The notes under the pieces: generated by a model
What the model saw: the letters and a program-made list of their open reading frames with translations, nothing else
Databases searched by the model: none
Told to the model about the DNA's origin: nothing
Assembly (NCBI GenBank): GCA_026686845.1
Contig: JAIVEN010000022.1
Coordinates: 26,758,001-26,822,000 of the forward strand
Source of the DNA: Adenanthera pavonina
Lineage: Eukaryota; Streptophyta; Magnoliopsida; Fabales; Fabaceae
DNA: 64,000 nt
Reading direction: 5' to 3'
Position numbers and translations under genes: made by a program
In this document: piece by piece, positions 33,690 through 46,008 of the stretch
Numbering within the stretch: position 1 is the stretch's first letter
Layout: each line of letters begins with the position of its first letter

Positions 33690-34347
33690 ATTTTAATTGA
33701 TAATTTGTTCACGTATTTTTATAAAATTACACTTTAATAAGATATATAAATGACATGATTTTTATCATTTAAATTTCATAATTAAAAAGTACCAATGAAA
33801 AAAAGAAGTTTCATTAACAATTACATTTTTGCTAAAATTTTTATACCGACTATTTATATAATATAATGAGTACAATATTATAGAAATAATCAACTTCTAA
33901 ATTCATAATAAATTACATTTATAATTTTAAAACGAAATAAATAATATAATATTAAATTGAAAGTGCTGATAATTTATTATCAAGTATATTTTTTATAAAA
34001 TAAATATTATTTTGAAAATATCCTAATTTAAAAGAATTTCTGTACATTTTCATAATTAAAATAGATAATATATAATTTGAATATTTTTCAAAAAGATCAA
34101 ATAATTCAGTTGATTTTTTCAGCATTCATTTTAATATTTTTTTTTTCTAAAGAATGGGCTTAATGGAATTAAACGGATAATGCGATGAAGCATGAAATAA
34201 GCCGCCATATTGGAATTGGGCTCAGAAAACGATGGGAGAAAACTGTAGCCCATTTGTTTCTTTGTATAGTAATAGCTAATAAATAGATGTGATGAGGCCC
34301 ACGAAATTTGTTAAGCCCCTAGATGCAGGTTTAAATCAGCGTAACAT
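33690..34347 (+). repeat. Segmental duplication block, copy B (left part)
   Basis: Counterpart of 14260-14860. It ends at the LINE target site, whose first target-duplication copy is 34333-34347. No gene. Confidence 0.8.
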
Positions 34348-34349
34348 AT

Positions 34350-34670
34350 ATGAATACATCAGTCATCATCCATGGTCAAAGCGATAGCAAAGAGCAACCA
34401 GAGGGGCCCACCACCAAGCAAGTCCACAATAAGTCAAACGCTAGTCACGTGACTCCAATTAGAGAAAATACCAAATCAAAGCCTCCAGACAAGGCACACT
34501 CTAGTCATGGGATCAAGCTTCAACCTAATGTTAAAATTAAAAGCCCTGCTCATAAGCATAAGGAAAGGGGCTCTCAAGTGTCAAGAAATATGATACAGGC
34601 CATTAATGAAGCCTTACAACAAACCCAATATGGGAACATTGAAACCTTACTTCCATGGTTACTAAAATAA
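34350..34670 (+). pseudogene. 3' end of LINE ORF1
   Basis: 107 codons, open, ending TAA at 34668-34670. Charged and proline/serine-rich (PEGPTTKQVHNKSNASHV, KIKSPAHKHKERGSQ). No zinc knuckle is visible, so this is only the tail of the nucleic-acid-binding ORF1. It overlaps the start of ORF2 (ATG at 34655) by a few bases, as in other plant LINEs. Confidence 0.55.
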
Positions 34671-37600
34671 GAGCATGGAACTACCAAGGGGCAGCCTCAT
34701 CTAAGTTCTTATAGGTCATGAAGAATTTTCTCATGTGGCATAAACCCAGTATTCTCATCTTAGTGGAACCTAGAATCTCTGGGAGCCACGCTGACAAGGT
34801 TATAAGGAAAATTGGGTTTGAGAACTCCCACCGAATAGAAGCAAATGGATTCTCTGGGGGTATTTGGATTTTGTGGTCTGATGCTGTGTAGTTGGAGATC
34901 ATCTTAAACCATCGACAATTCTTTATTGCTAAGATTAAACTTGGTGGAAAGGAATTTTTATTTTCCCTAATCTATGGGAGTCCAACAGTTTCTGTATGAA
35001 AGGCCCTATAGAAGGATCTATGTCTAGAAATGAACAAATGCACCCTTCCTTGGTTTCTTATCAGAGACTTTAATCCCACCCTTAACTCTGATAAACACAA
35101 AGGAGGAGGAGGGAGATACACAAGTTCTGCCTGCATGGAGTTTCAGAACTTTGTTCATAACCTTGGTTTAATGGATTTGGGCTTTAAAGGGCCCAAATAC
35201 ACTTAGAGGAGGGGGACTTTCCTTGTATGTCTAGATAAGGCCCTAGCTAATTATGCATGGGTACATCTCTTCCCAACTCATCAGTGCTCCATCTTCCACA
35301 AATCAAGTCGTACCATATACCATTATTAGTAGAATTGGATCCAAATTTGCAGGGCCATGGCAACAAGCCCACTTTCAAGTTTAATGCTGCATGGCTAACT
35401 AATCAAGACTTCCAAAGGTTAGTGAAGAAAGGTTGGAGCGAAAGCCCATGTCTTTTAGAAGACATAAAGCTCTTTACTGTTAAAGCCACTGAATGGAACT
35501 CTACCATTTTTAGGCATATTGGCAAAAGGAAACGTCGACTAGAAACTCGCATGTTTGGGGTTGAGAAGGCACTTGAAGGTTCGTATTCCACTAATCTGAG
35601 CGAATTCTATCTTGATCTTAAGCAACAATATGAGAGCACTCTCTTACAAGAGGAAATTCTTTGGTTGCAAAAATCTTGTGGTGACTGGATCTTGTTAGGG
35701 GATAGAAATACACAGTACTTTCAAACAAAAGCTAAGAGTTGCAAACGCAAGAATAAAGTCACCATGTTAAAATCAGGGGACGGGAATGGCATACAGAAGA
35801 TGGCACACTGAAAGCTGTGGCAAAAGACTATTTCCATAATCTTTATACCCTTGACTCCCAAAGTGCACTAGTATCATATCATATAGGTGTGTTTCTTTGA
35901 ATTGATGAAAATCTTCTCAATTTTCTTAATAAAGAAATATCGTTTGATGAAACTAAGTCTGCTCTTTTTGAGATGAAACCACTCAAAGCCTCAGGGGCTA
36001 ATGGACTACATGCTTTGTTTTTTCAGAGCCAATAGGAAATAGTTGGCCCCTCCTTATTTTGTTTTATGCAAAATGTGTTCACAGGGAGAGATCTCAACTT
36101 GGAGGTCAATCACTGCCTTATCACGTTGGTCCTCAAAATTGAGCATCCCCAGACTCTGAAGGACTTTAACCCGATTAGCTTATGCTCTGTCATATATAAG
36201 GTCATCACCAAAATTATGGCTAACATGCTCAAAAGCATCATGCCAGACTTAATTCAAGAAAATCATACGAGCTTTATTAAAGGCCGAAACATTACAGACA
36301 ACATCATCATTGCCCAAGAGGTTATTCATTCCATGAGAAGGAAATCAAGATGGACAAGTTGGATGGCTATCAAAGTCTACTTGGAGAAGGCATTCGACAG
36401 GCATAGGTGGGATTTCATTAAAAGCACACTGATGAACGTTAGTTTGCCCAATGGGACCATCCAACACATCATGAAATGTATCTCATCTCCTGTTATGCAA
36501 GTATTATGGAACGGAAGACCAACCGAGGAATTTAAACCCTCCAAAGGAATCCGTTCAAGGTGATTTATTATCACCTTATATATTTGTTCTATGCATGGAG
36601 CGCCTATGCCAGGTGATTTCAAGCCTTGTCAGCAATGGTACTTGGAAGCCAATAAGTCTAGGTCGAGGTGGAATCCCTTTATCACATTTATTTTTGCGAA
36701 TCACCTCATCCTTTTCAGTGACACGTCCCTAGCTCAAGTCACCCTTATCAAGTCTGTCTTAGAGGACTTCTGTGCTTCGTCAGGGCACAAAGTAAGTAGC
36801 TCAAAGACAAGGATCTTTTTCTTGAAGAGTGTTAATCATATGGTGTACTTAGGAGTTCCCATCCTTCACTTATGGGTAACTAAAGCCACCTGTAGTTACA
36901 TAAAAGACAAGGTTAGAAACAAATTGGCAGGGTGGAAGGCAAGATCCCTATCTCTAGTTAGGCATATTACACTAGCTAAGTCAGTCTTGAATATCATCCC
37001 CTACTATATGATGCAAACCTCGATGCTCCCTGTCTCTTGCTGCGAAAGAATTGAAAAGATAACTTGAAACTTTGTTTGGGGTAAGACAGATGCGAGTGCA
37101 AGCATACAATTGATTAAATGGGATAAGCTATGCCAACCCCTGGAAAATGGAGGTTGTGGATTGAGGAATCTACGTAATTAGAACCAAGGTTTTTTTATGA
37201 AACTTGCGTACATAATGATTTCAAAGCCAAATACTTTATGGGTCCAAGTGCTAAGGGCCATGTATGGCTGGCATGACAATGATTTTAGCAACTAGAAGAG
37301 CAAGCAATGCTCCAAGCTTTGGCGAAGTATCATATCAGTTATAGAGGATGCCAATCTCAGTATTAAGTGGGAGCTTGGAATGGGAAAAATCTGAAATTTT
37401 GGACCAACAACTGGCTAGGAGATCTAGGACCGCCTAAAAACCTTTCACTTGCACCCATTGATGATATTAATTTAAGCAAGCCTATCAACATGTTTGAAAC
37501 AAGAAATGGTGATTGGAACTGGTCATGTTTTGCGTATCTACTACCTAATGAGACTAACTTATAGATAGCTGGAACTAATCCCCTATGTGCAAATTCTAAC

Positions 37601-38160
37601 TCGCCCCAATGCTTTTTGAATCTCACCAATAATGGAGTCTTCACTGTCTCTTCAGCTTATGAATTAATCAGCAGTGATACCTGGGATGTAGAGCACAAAA
37701 AATGGACACTTGCATGGAAATGACCCAAAATGCAGCGAGTGAGATCTTTCCTTTGGCTCTTACTTAGTAATAGACTCCTCACTAATTGTGAATGAGCAAG
37801 GAGACATCTATCAACAAAAGATGCATGCCCCATCTGCAAGTCACACATCGAAGATCACAATCATGTCCTCAGAGAATGCAGTTTGGCAAGGAAAGTTTGG
37901 ACAAAGGTTATTGAGAGTGAGTGGCAGCATGATTTTTTCACTAGACCATATAAGTCATGGTTATATAGCAATCTTCACTCCAGTAACACTGAGTAGAATC
38001 TAGTTTTTGGTGTAATTTGTTGGCATCTATGGGATGCAAGAAATAGAAAGATCTTCAAGGATGAAGAAATGGATCCTAAACCTCTCTTATTCCATGTACA
38101 GGCCCTTGTACAGCATATTTTGGATAAACAATACTCTCTCCAAAACTTAATTAATCCTGA
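34655..38160 (+). pseudogene. LINE ORF2: endonuclease, reverse transcriptase, zf-RVT, with many stops
   Basis: The ORF2 domains are readable in order, in a frame broken by many stops and several shifts. The endonuclease part runs about 34655-35330 (WNYQGAASSKFL, LVEPRISGSHADKVI, GFSGGIWILWSD, RDFNPTLNSDKHKGGGG). A linker with EILWLQKSCGDWILLGDRNTQYF lies near 35655-35730. The reverse transcriptase runs about 35940-37060 (KASGANGLHALFFQSQ, PISLCSVIYKVITKIMA, FIKGRNITDNI, VYLEKAFDRHRWDF). The usual FADD catalytic box reads FANH near 36690, so the enzyme is dead. A zinc-finger zf-RVT part follows near 37700-37900 (RSFLWLLLSNRLLTN, CPICKSHIEDHNHVLREC). The copy cannot move by itself. Confidence 0.9.
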
Positions 38161-38298
38161 CTACTTGTGATGTTTTTTAGTTGGCTCTGTGTGGACCTTG
38201 ACTCTGTATGGCTCTCTTATGTTTATCTTTGAGAGCATGTTGTATTCTTTGATTTAATGAATTCTCCTTCCACTAAAAAAAAAAAATCAGCATAACAT

Positions 38299-40149
38299 GT
38301 TATTGCAAATTCTATTCGAGCTTCCCCCCATAAGTACAAAGGCCTAGTGATAAATTATTCTATTAATAAAATTAATAATCAACTAACCAAATCATCAATA
38401 TTGATATCTATTTTGATTACTTTCTTTTTAATTTTATAAACAGACTCAATTAGGAAAAAATAATTGCGGGCGAATTGTCTCAACAAAATGATCAGCGTCC
38501 ATCCTATTTAGCCATAGATTAAAAAAAAGGGGTTTCACGCTAATACTTGGTTTTAACTCCCATCTTATAGGGTTGAGTTAAAAATCAAATTATCAAGGTT
38601 TAGTACTTGTTATCATTAAGCAAGTTCTTATGTTTTAATCTTATATATGAGAGAAATTGTCTTTAAGAGAGAATTATATCTATGTGATCTGACTTAATTT
38701 AATCTAAATTAGTCAAAACTTAATATAATTTTAAAAAATACATGGTATCATTAATAAGTGATACCATAAAATAATTTTTGTTACAAAAAATCCCATGTGA
38801 CCCATATGCAAGAAATGAAGTTAGAAATTAGTTATTATAGCTTAAATATTCAAATATTTTCTACACAATCATGCAAAAGAGAGACCTATCTTCTTCTTTA
38901 CCATTCATAACACATAGAAATAGAGGAAACTCTCACCAATTTCTTCAATGAAAAAAATTCAAATAGACGTTGGCTCAAATTCCCTACTCCCCCTTCCAAA
39001 TGATATTGTATTTTTGAAGTGTGTTGAGTTCTTACCAAATGGGATGTTTGCAAGATCTTATAAATTCATTATACAATGAACAAAACTTTTTAGAATAAAA
39101 AAGCCCTAACTGCTTGTGCTTCAAACATAGCTAAAGGAATTGAATATTTTCATCAAGGGTATGAGCTATGCATAATTCCTTCGACATCAAAGCTCATCAT
39201 GTTTTACTTGACCACCAATGTACTCCCAAAAATGTTAGTTTGGTCTGGACAAATATAAAGAAACTATGAACTACATTGCGTCAAAATTCTTCTTTAAAAA
39301 TTCTGAATGTATCTTGCAAGCAGGATATCTATGGTTTTGACAAGTTGCTGCAAGATACAATAGGGGCAACAATGAACATGAAAGGGGAGTGCCAAACAAT
39401 TAAGAAGTAAGAATTCAAATTGAGGAAGAACAAAATGTTAAAATTGCTAGATGTGGCACTTTGGTGCATCTAGTATCATGCATGCTATATATATAAATTA
39501 GCAATATTTTCTAATTCTTTTGCTTATACAAAGTGTAAGTGTAATTATCTACAAGGAAACATCGATCATGACAATACCAAAATAACAGAGAACAACAAAA
39601 TGGATTATAAACAAAGTTGCATTAATCCGTTCTACAATATATCTAATGGATGAAAGAAGTCAACTCCAATGTTGTACTAACACATGCTTCTTCCATATTT
39701 ATCCTCTACTGACAAATGACACAGTCTTAAAAAGACAAATGCTCCTTTTGTATATTATCCCATGAGATATAAAAACGTAGTTAGTAAAACATTTTGTACC
39801 AATTTGATGAAAAAAAAAATAATTAACTAAAAAGACAAATGCTTCTTCCAAAATTTATCCCATGAGATATAAAAATGGAAGACTAATATCCTAGTTCTTA
39901 TGTTAATGAAACCCAACCTCTGCTTCTTATATTTCTAAGAAAATAACACATGTTGTGAATGATAATCTAATTCTTGGGGAAAAAAAGATAATAATTAACA
40001 ATAATAAATCAAATTAAATAGTCTTACTCATAGTTAAGAGTCTCCAATACAAAAGCAATGACATATCTTGGAAGCACCGTTTTTATCATAATAAAATTAT
40101 TATATATATCAAGATGACTATCATTCAACTTATACTTACTTTGTTATAT
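38299..40149 (+). repeat. Segmental duplication block, copy B (right part)
   Basis: Aligns with about 14985-16790, with many small indels: ATAAATTATTCTATTAAT, AAATGATCAGC(G/A)TC, the kinase relic, ACTTCTTCCATATTTATC and TGATCTCTCATCTTC. No intact gene. Confidence 0.8.
39110..39490 (+). pseudogene. LRK10L-type kinase relic, second copy
   Basis: Paralogue of 15640-16090. It reads AAACATAGCTAAAGGAATTGAATATTTTCATCAAGG, i.e. the I-A-K-G-I-E-Y-x-H-Q-G block, then the degraded HFDIKPHNVLL region and, near 39420-39490, the GAAGAACAAAATGTTAAAAT and TGGTGCATC parts. It is full of stops and shifts. This copy keeps AAGGAATTG where the first copy has AATGTAATTG, so the two decayed independently after the duplication. 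Confidence 0.75.
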
Positions 40150-41078
40150 TGATCTCTCATCTTCTTGAGCTAAAAATGTTGTCTCTTTAGAATTACACAC
40201 TAACGGACTAGAGAAAGGCCTTTGTTATGATCTAAAAAAAAAGTAATAGCAATAAATAGAGAATTCTAATGTAGATCATCTTATTAAACTCTCAAAGAAA
40301 TAAATTCTGTATAGCTGGAGAGTATATCTGACACTCAAAATAAAATCCTCACAAGAAAATATAAAAGGGAAGAGAAGGAAATACTAGAGAAGATAAATCA
40401 CTTAGGGAGAAAGAGAAATGCAAAGGGAAGAAGACTCTCAACATATTCCACGCCCTTTTTGTCTAGTTGCCTCTCTCAATATAACCTCTGCCTTCGCTCC
40501 CATGTGTATGTGTAACAACCTTGTGATAAGCATGCTCCATTCTTCCTTCCTACACACATGATATTCCAAACTAATCATCCCATACTCACCATGCATGCTT
40601 CATTATAGGCTTGTGGAACTTGAATGAGTACTAACATCAATTGCTGGTAAATCTTGTGAATATAGATAAGGCTTTTGAGGCAAGTCTAAATCCTACTCCT
40701 CTCTCTCAAGCATCTCTACGACTTTGTTCATTGAAGGATGATTACTAGGCTTGGATGATCTTGATGAACTTGACTAATCACTAACATTAGTTGCCGGTAA
40801 ATCATATGAGTATTGATAAGGCTTTAGAGGCAATTCTAAGTCTTACTCTTCTTTCTCAAGCATCTTCACTTTGTTTATTTAAGGACAATCACTAGGCTTA
40901 GTTTGGATGCACCACAGCCACACAATCAACATTTTCCTAGCCAGTTTCATTTCTTCCTATGTTGCATTTATTATGTTGATTTCATTTCCTTCATTTAATT
41001 GATCATAAACCCAAAAAGGAAAGTAAAATTGACTTGAAAGCTTGATTAACACATTTAAATTCTTCCTTCTACCACCAA
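40150..41078 (-). pseudogene. LRK10L-2 kinase C-terminus, decayed paralogue of the intact gene
   Basis: Minus-strand counterpart of 16760-17300. It includes both tail-repeat units (about 40610-40900), then the region of the intact gene's RPSMN / WCIQ segment (40890-40960) and the FPFWVYDQLNEGNE segment (about 40980-41030). It has stops and frameshifts. An extra piece of about 390 bp (40223-40609), absent from the intact gene, interrupts it near the stop codon end. The homology stops abruptly at about 41078, so the rest of this gene copy was deleted or displaced by the next LTR-like sequence. Confidence 0.85.
40223..40609. mobile_element. Unclassified 390-bp insertion in the kinase pseudogene
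   Basis: Defined by comparison with the paralogue at 16845-16860, where CCTTGTGG is continuous. Here AGGCCTTTGT is followed by the extra DNA and the match resumes at AGGCTTGTGG, which suggests a target duplication of about 8 bp. It contains a pyrimidine-rich stretch and no ORF. Its class is not recognised; it could be a small LTR or a non-autonomous DNA transposon. Confidence 0.45.
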
Positions 41079-41084
41079 TTTCTA

Positions 41085-43184
41085 AATTTGAGGTACGAAA
41101 TGTGGCCTCCTTGGTATATTCAATTAATTGGTTGAGTTGAAATGGATTGATTTGTGTGTATTGGTTTGGAACAATGTGGTGATATGATATTGCATCCTTT
41201 TTTATATGTTATAGTGATTTTCATCGGCCTACCGGGGTGTCAAGTGGATGGTTGAGGTAACCGGAGTATATTTCTTGTGTTCTTTAATTGGTTATACATA
41301 TGTTCAATTCTAATCATATCATGATGTACACTTATTATAATATATGTTTCATTCTTTCATATCATGATGTGTGTTTTAGCACAAATTATGGTCATATATG
41401 TCCATATCATGATATGTATGGTTACATGGCTAGTAAGTTTCTCATCCCTACTTTGAATTGTGATGAAAATGGCAATTGGCTATAGTGATCAAGAAATGTA
41501 TAAATATGATGGTTATTGACATGTTGATGAATATTATGCAACCCATAAATTATCATATATGATCATATGGCATGCTAGCATGATAAAGGATGACATGTGT
41601 TAATATATTAACATCATCGGACATTGTCACTGGTTGTATATTGTTGAGACATATGGTTATTGAGTGATGATGCTCTAAATACCACATGTTATGCCAATCT
41701 ATTAAATAGCACATGAGGCTTTATATTCATGCAATTTGGCTTGTGTTATCTCAGTCACTAAATAATCATCCTATGGCTAGGAAACTCAAATGGTTGTAGA
41801 TTTGGGTGCACCTTTTCTAAATAGCACAAATTCAAGTACTTCAAGGAAATAAGAGCCATGGTCAAACTTTTAATGTAGTGTCCTTTGGCCAGGTCATGAT
41901 TATTGGGAGGAGAGCTTGGTGGTAACCTCATAATCGATCGTCACAGGTTGTTGGAAGGGGGTCATTGGTTAATGTTACCTTCTCATGGTAACTAGTTCAT
42001 GGTTCTAGTTGTATATTGATGGGGAACTGTGTTTGCAAATCACGTACATTGCATACATTATAATTAGTATTGCATCTGAATATTGTTTTGGAAGCATGTT
42101 ATATATATATATATATGTATGTATATATGTATGTATGTTGTAAAACCCTTAGTTATTGGAATGTATGTCTTACCCTATGGCTAACAATTCCATATGAAGG
42201 ATCCAATACTCACAAGGAGAAAGCTATGAAGACTTAGCTTCTATGAGGATTGAGAGTATACTCATAGGTGTTAGAGTTGTGCCTCCCTTTTTTGTTGTTC
42301 TCCTTGTTGTTTCCCACAGTAAAGTACCAATTGCAGTATTTATGTGATACTATGTGTAACATGTTATGTGCTTGTGTGTTCGGTAAGATGGAATGATGTG
42401 TGATCCATACAAACTCCCTTACTACTTTATGGATTGTTGTTTATGATGGATTTAGGCCTGTATTAGTATATGTGTTTTTGGTATATAGTAAATGTATCCT
42501 AGATGTGACTGATAGTGCCCAATTCTTATCGGCTTAGTGTTTTGAGCCGGGAACTTGGGGTTCCATTTCCCTTCTGATGTATATGGTTGAATTGTGAGTT
42601 TAGTTAGGTTCATGGGTCCTTTGTTGTGCAAATTGGGTAAATAACCAAATGGTGTCAATAGGGGTTAAAGAGGGTTAAAACCGAAAGGAGTCGTTCCCCT
42701 AGGGTGATAACCCTTGACCATGTCCCTTGAGCTAATCGTGACTTGTTAGAAATGTTTTTGTTGAGGAATGGTTGGTGGTTTGAGTTTGAGAGTGGTTTAT
42801 GACTTGTTTGAGTTCATAAATGACCATTTTGGTCTAGGACATCCAAAATTCCTATACAAAAGTATTTTGAATCACCGTAGGTGTCTATAGTTAGTTGAGG
42901 AGAAAAATGACTTGTAGGCTTTGGAATCAAGTGAATTAGAGGTCAGAGTGAGGAGTTATGCATGTCGGCAGTTAGTTGATTGCTTAAGCGAAAAGCTGAT
43001 ACATCTGCTATCATTGGTGCCGTGACACCAAATCTATGGCTGCAATGCTGTGCCTCACTGTTTCCAGTCTCATTTTAGTTCAAAATCATATCTCACTATG
43101 GCACTACCCTACTGTTTTGTCTTCTTCTACTATGTCCCTGCATGCTAGAATCTAGTTTAAGTCTTAGAGTTTTAGGATATTACA
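41085..43184 (+). mobile_element. Truncated Ty3-like LTR
   Basis: Gene-free sequence with LTR-like character, ending AGGATATTACA at 43174-43184. That end is the exact reverse complement of the first 11 bases of the solo LTR at 5987, as expected for the far end of an LTR from a related family. No matching start was found, so the left part seems lost. It contains a simple repeat built on CATATCATGATGT (41310-41420) and an (AT)/(GTAT) microsatellite at 42100-42140. Confidence 0.45.
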
Positions 43185-43278
43185 AGAAACAACATTGAAA
43201 TGTTGTAGATAGGCTTGACTTTTCTATTCAATGCATTATGATTGTATACTTTGAAGTCTCAATCAAAAAAAAGTCTGC

Positions 43279-45114
43279 TGATGTGTGCATTTTATGCTTA
43301 TAAAATGTGCACATTTAGACTCCAACATGAGTGAAAATATGATTATATTAGATTAATTATGATTGGTTTTACATATTTGGTGTTATGATGTGTTTTAAGA
43401 CCAATTCAGAGCATATCAGATGTAAAAAGGCCAAAAATATGTTGTACTATGAGCTCTTGAAGTCCTTAGCAAGTTATTTCACCCGCCCTCGGCTTGAAAC
43501 GTGAGAAATTGTTAATTTCTGAGCTGAACTAATGCCGAATGAGGATGAACTAGTGTCGACTTGTTTCATTGACATGGCTTCCTCTGTGTGCAAGCTCAAC
43601 CAGTGCCATGTCGATTCAAAGAAGGGAATCTTTGCATTCCAACCGATGCCAGCTTATTACTATACAGTGATGTGTTTTTCATGCAATCTTGGGATTTTTT
43701 GTGATCTCTTCAAATTTTAAGGGTTTCTGGACCTCCTATATAATAGGAATGTTGGGGAAATTAATAGACATACTTAGTTAAGCTTTTGAAGACTAGAAAA
43801 CACCGTTTGAAGGCTTGTGAAGCAACTGGGAGTGATAAGAAGGTGGAGAAAGCAGAGGATTGAAGGAGTTTTCGAAGCAACTTTGTGTTTCTTCTCTACA
43901 AACTCTTCCTTTTGTAATCTTTGCTGATATTTTAGGACTTTTATTGTGTTGAGATGTTTATTACTATAAATTGCTAAATTCCTAGTCAGATGTAGGGATG
44001 TAGCTTAACTAAGATTAACTCAATTTTATGTTTTTTATTATGACTTTGGAATCGAAGCTTTATTTATATATATAATTTTCATGTTTTTTTCAATTATATT
44101 TGTCTTCCTTACTTTATTGTTGATTTTATGACTAGCCATCATAAAATCTAATTTATGTGTAAACTTCAAGAACCAAGAGAAAAAAAGTAAATCTAGGCTT
44201 AGGAAGACAAACATGGACAACTAGATTAGAAATAGATTTAAAGATTTATAGTGACTTAGGTTATAGTTTCATGGTTTAGTTAGATATCTAAGTTGCGTGA
44301 AAGCGAATTCAACTCTAATTAAATACGAATTAATATGCTGAGAGGTAATTAGGACATGATAAAAGTAATTGTCATTATAATTACATTGAGTCTAATTAGG
44401 AAGTAAAATTGAGTTATCTCCATAAGTGAATCCCATTCATTTGACACTTCTAGTGACAGCATTAAATTTATTTATTGTGTTTGCTTGTTGTTCTCTTCCT
44501 TTTTAATCAACTAGATTTTTCTCTCTGGCACATCCGCATGGGGGACGTAGATGTGTGCGAAAATGTGAGGGATATTTTATTTAGTTTTAAAAGATATTAA
44601 ATTCAAAAAGAAACTTATCATTGACTCCATCTACCCCTAAAAAAAATTGATATCAAATGATATAATTAAAATTAATATAGATTTGAAGAACAAAATAAAA
44701 AATAATTGATTAGTAAAAAAATATTAAGATAAAAGAATTTAGAATTAAAAAAGATTAAATTTGGAAAAAAAAAAAGGAAAGAATGTGGGCCCACCTAAAA
44801 GAAAGGGAAAAGATGGATTTCACCTATAAAAGAATGAATGAATGAATGAGGAAAAAATAGAATCCACCCAAATTAAGAAAGAAAACAAGAGCACAGAGCC
44901 CAAGGATTAAGCCGCACTATTTGGCTAATACACAGTGTGGCTCCATCCTACTTTTGATTATATATTGATTTTCTCAATCAAATTGTTTATTGCTTTTGGA
45001 ATTAAAACTTATGGACTAGTAGATTTTATAACATCCTTTGAGTATGACCCCTGGAATACTTCTAAGAACTTTATATTATTATAATTGACCTTGTATACTT
45101 GCGGGATCAGATCA
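43279..45114 (+). mobile_element. Probable solo LTR (Athila-like end)
   Basis: Starts TGATGTGTGCATTTTATGC and ends TTGTATACTTGCGGGATCAGATCA. The end resembles the LTR/primer-site junction of Athila-type Ty3 elements (ACTTGCGGG after a stretch of TTGACC). The flanks read TCTGC (43274-43278) and TTTGC (45115-45119), a target duplication with one mismatch. A TATA-like TATATAATAGG lies at about 43737. No coding sequence is supported. Confidence 0.5.
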
Positions 45115-45119
45115 TTTGC

Positions 45120-46008
45120 CGACCCAAAGGCACTACAACAATATATACAAAATTAATGTTGAAAAACGATTTTGCAACCAAATTAGGAAAACTGGTTTTA
45201 CAATGGATTTTGCATCGGATGTCATAGCATTTCTTCAAACCGTAACCGATAAGATTTTTGGAAACTAGAAAAATCTGCTTTTAGAATATTTAAATAAAGA
45301 TTAAATTTGATATTCTAAATATTTTTATCATTGTTAAATAATAAATAATGTTGTCCTATGTGTCTATTGACTGAGTATAGATTAGAGTTTTTACTCAATC
45401 TTATCCTTTTAATTTTAATTAATTATTTATTTATTAAATAACTTATCATTGTTAAATTATTTAATAAGAGATTGCATTGAGCATTAGACACATGGACAAT
45501 TTTACGCTTTTGAGGGTTCCGGGCTAGTGACGACAATTCCCCAGCCTCCACTACTATGCCTTTCCACTAGCTAGAAGAATTCTTGATAATCTAATCTCTT
45601 CTAACTATGTGATTTATGATTTCATATTTATTTTCAGATCAAAGAGTTGGTGGATCACTGCACTAAATCATCTTCATGGCGAGACGTGATTTTGGTCTTT
45701 CGCAGCCTTTAATTTTTGTAGGAATATTTGATGAATTAATTTTTGTGTGAAATATATGGATTAAGTCCTACAAAATCATTTGAAAATTGACCGAGGAGGA
45801 TAAATTTGACTATATAAGTTTTATGTTAAAAGGTTATTATTCAAGTTACCAATCTCAAAATAGAAAGAAACTATATATATATTGGCCCAATGTCAAATTT
45901 ATATTCAAACCACAATTTTTTTAATACTCTACTTGGTGTTAGTTTTATGAACAACAAAAGGTTGTTATTATTGTCTGTCTTCCACTATATTAATCATAAA
46001 TAACACCT
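45120..46008. other. Gene-free AT-rich stretch
   Basis: No supported ORF, RNA gene or recognisable repeat end. Confidence 0.5.

Larger units (their letters stand above)
34348..38283 (+). mobile_element. L1-type LINE with target duplications
   Basis: A non-LTR retrotransposon of about 3.9 kb. It is bounded by a 15-bp direct repeat with one mismatch (34333-34347 AAATCAGCGTAACAT, 38284-38298 AAATCAGCATAACAT) and ends in an A tail at about 38274-38286. It inserted into copy B of the segmental duplication; copy A lacks it at the matching place near 14870. It contains the end of ORF1 and a nearly complete but broken ORF2, so it is probably 5'-truncated within ORF1. Confidence 0.93.

Noticed and set aside
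41288..41485. 65-codon ORF with repeated H/M/Y residues
   Set aside because: Translation of a simple repeat (CATATCATGATGT) within an LTR fragment.
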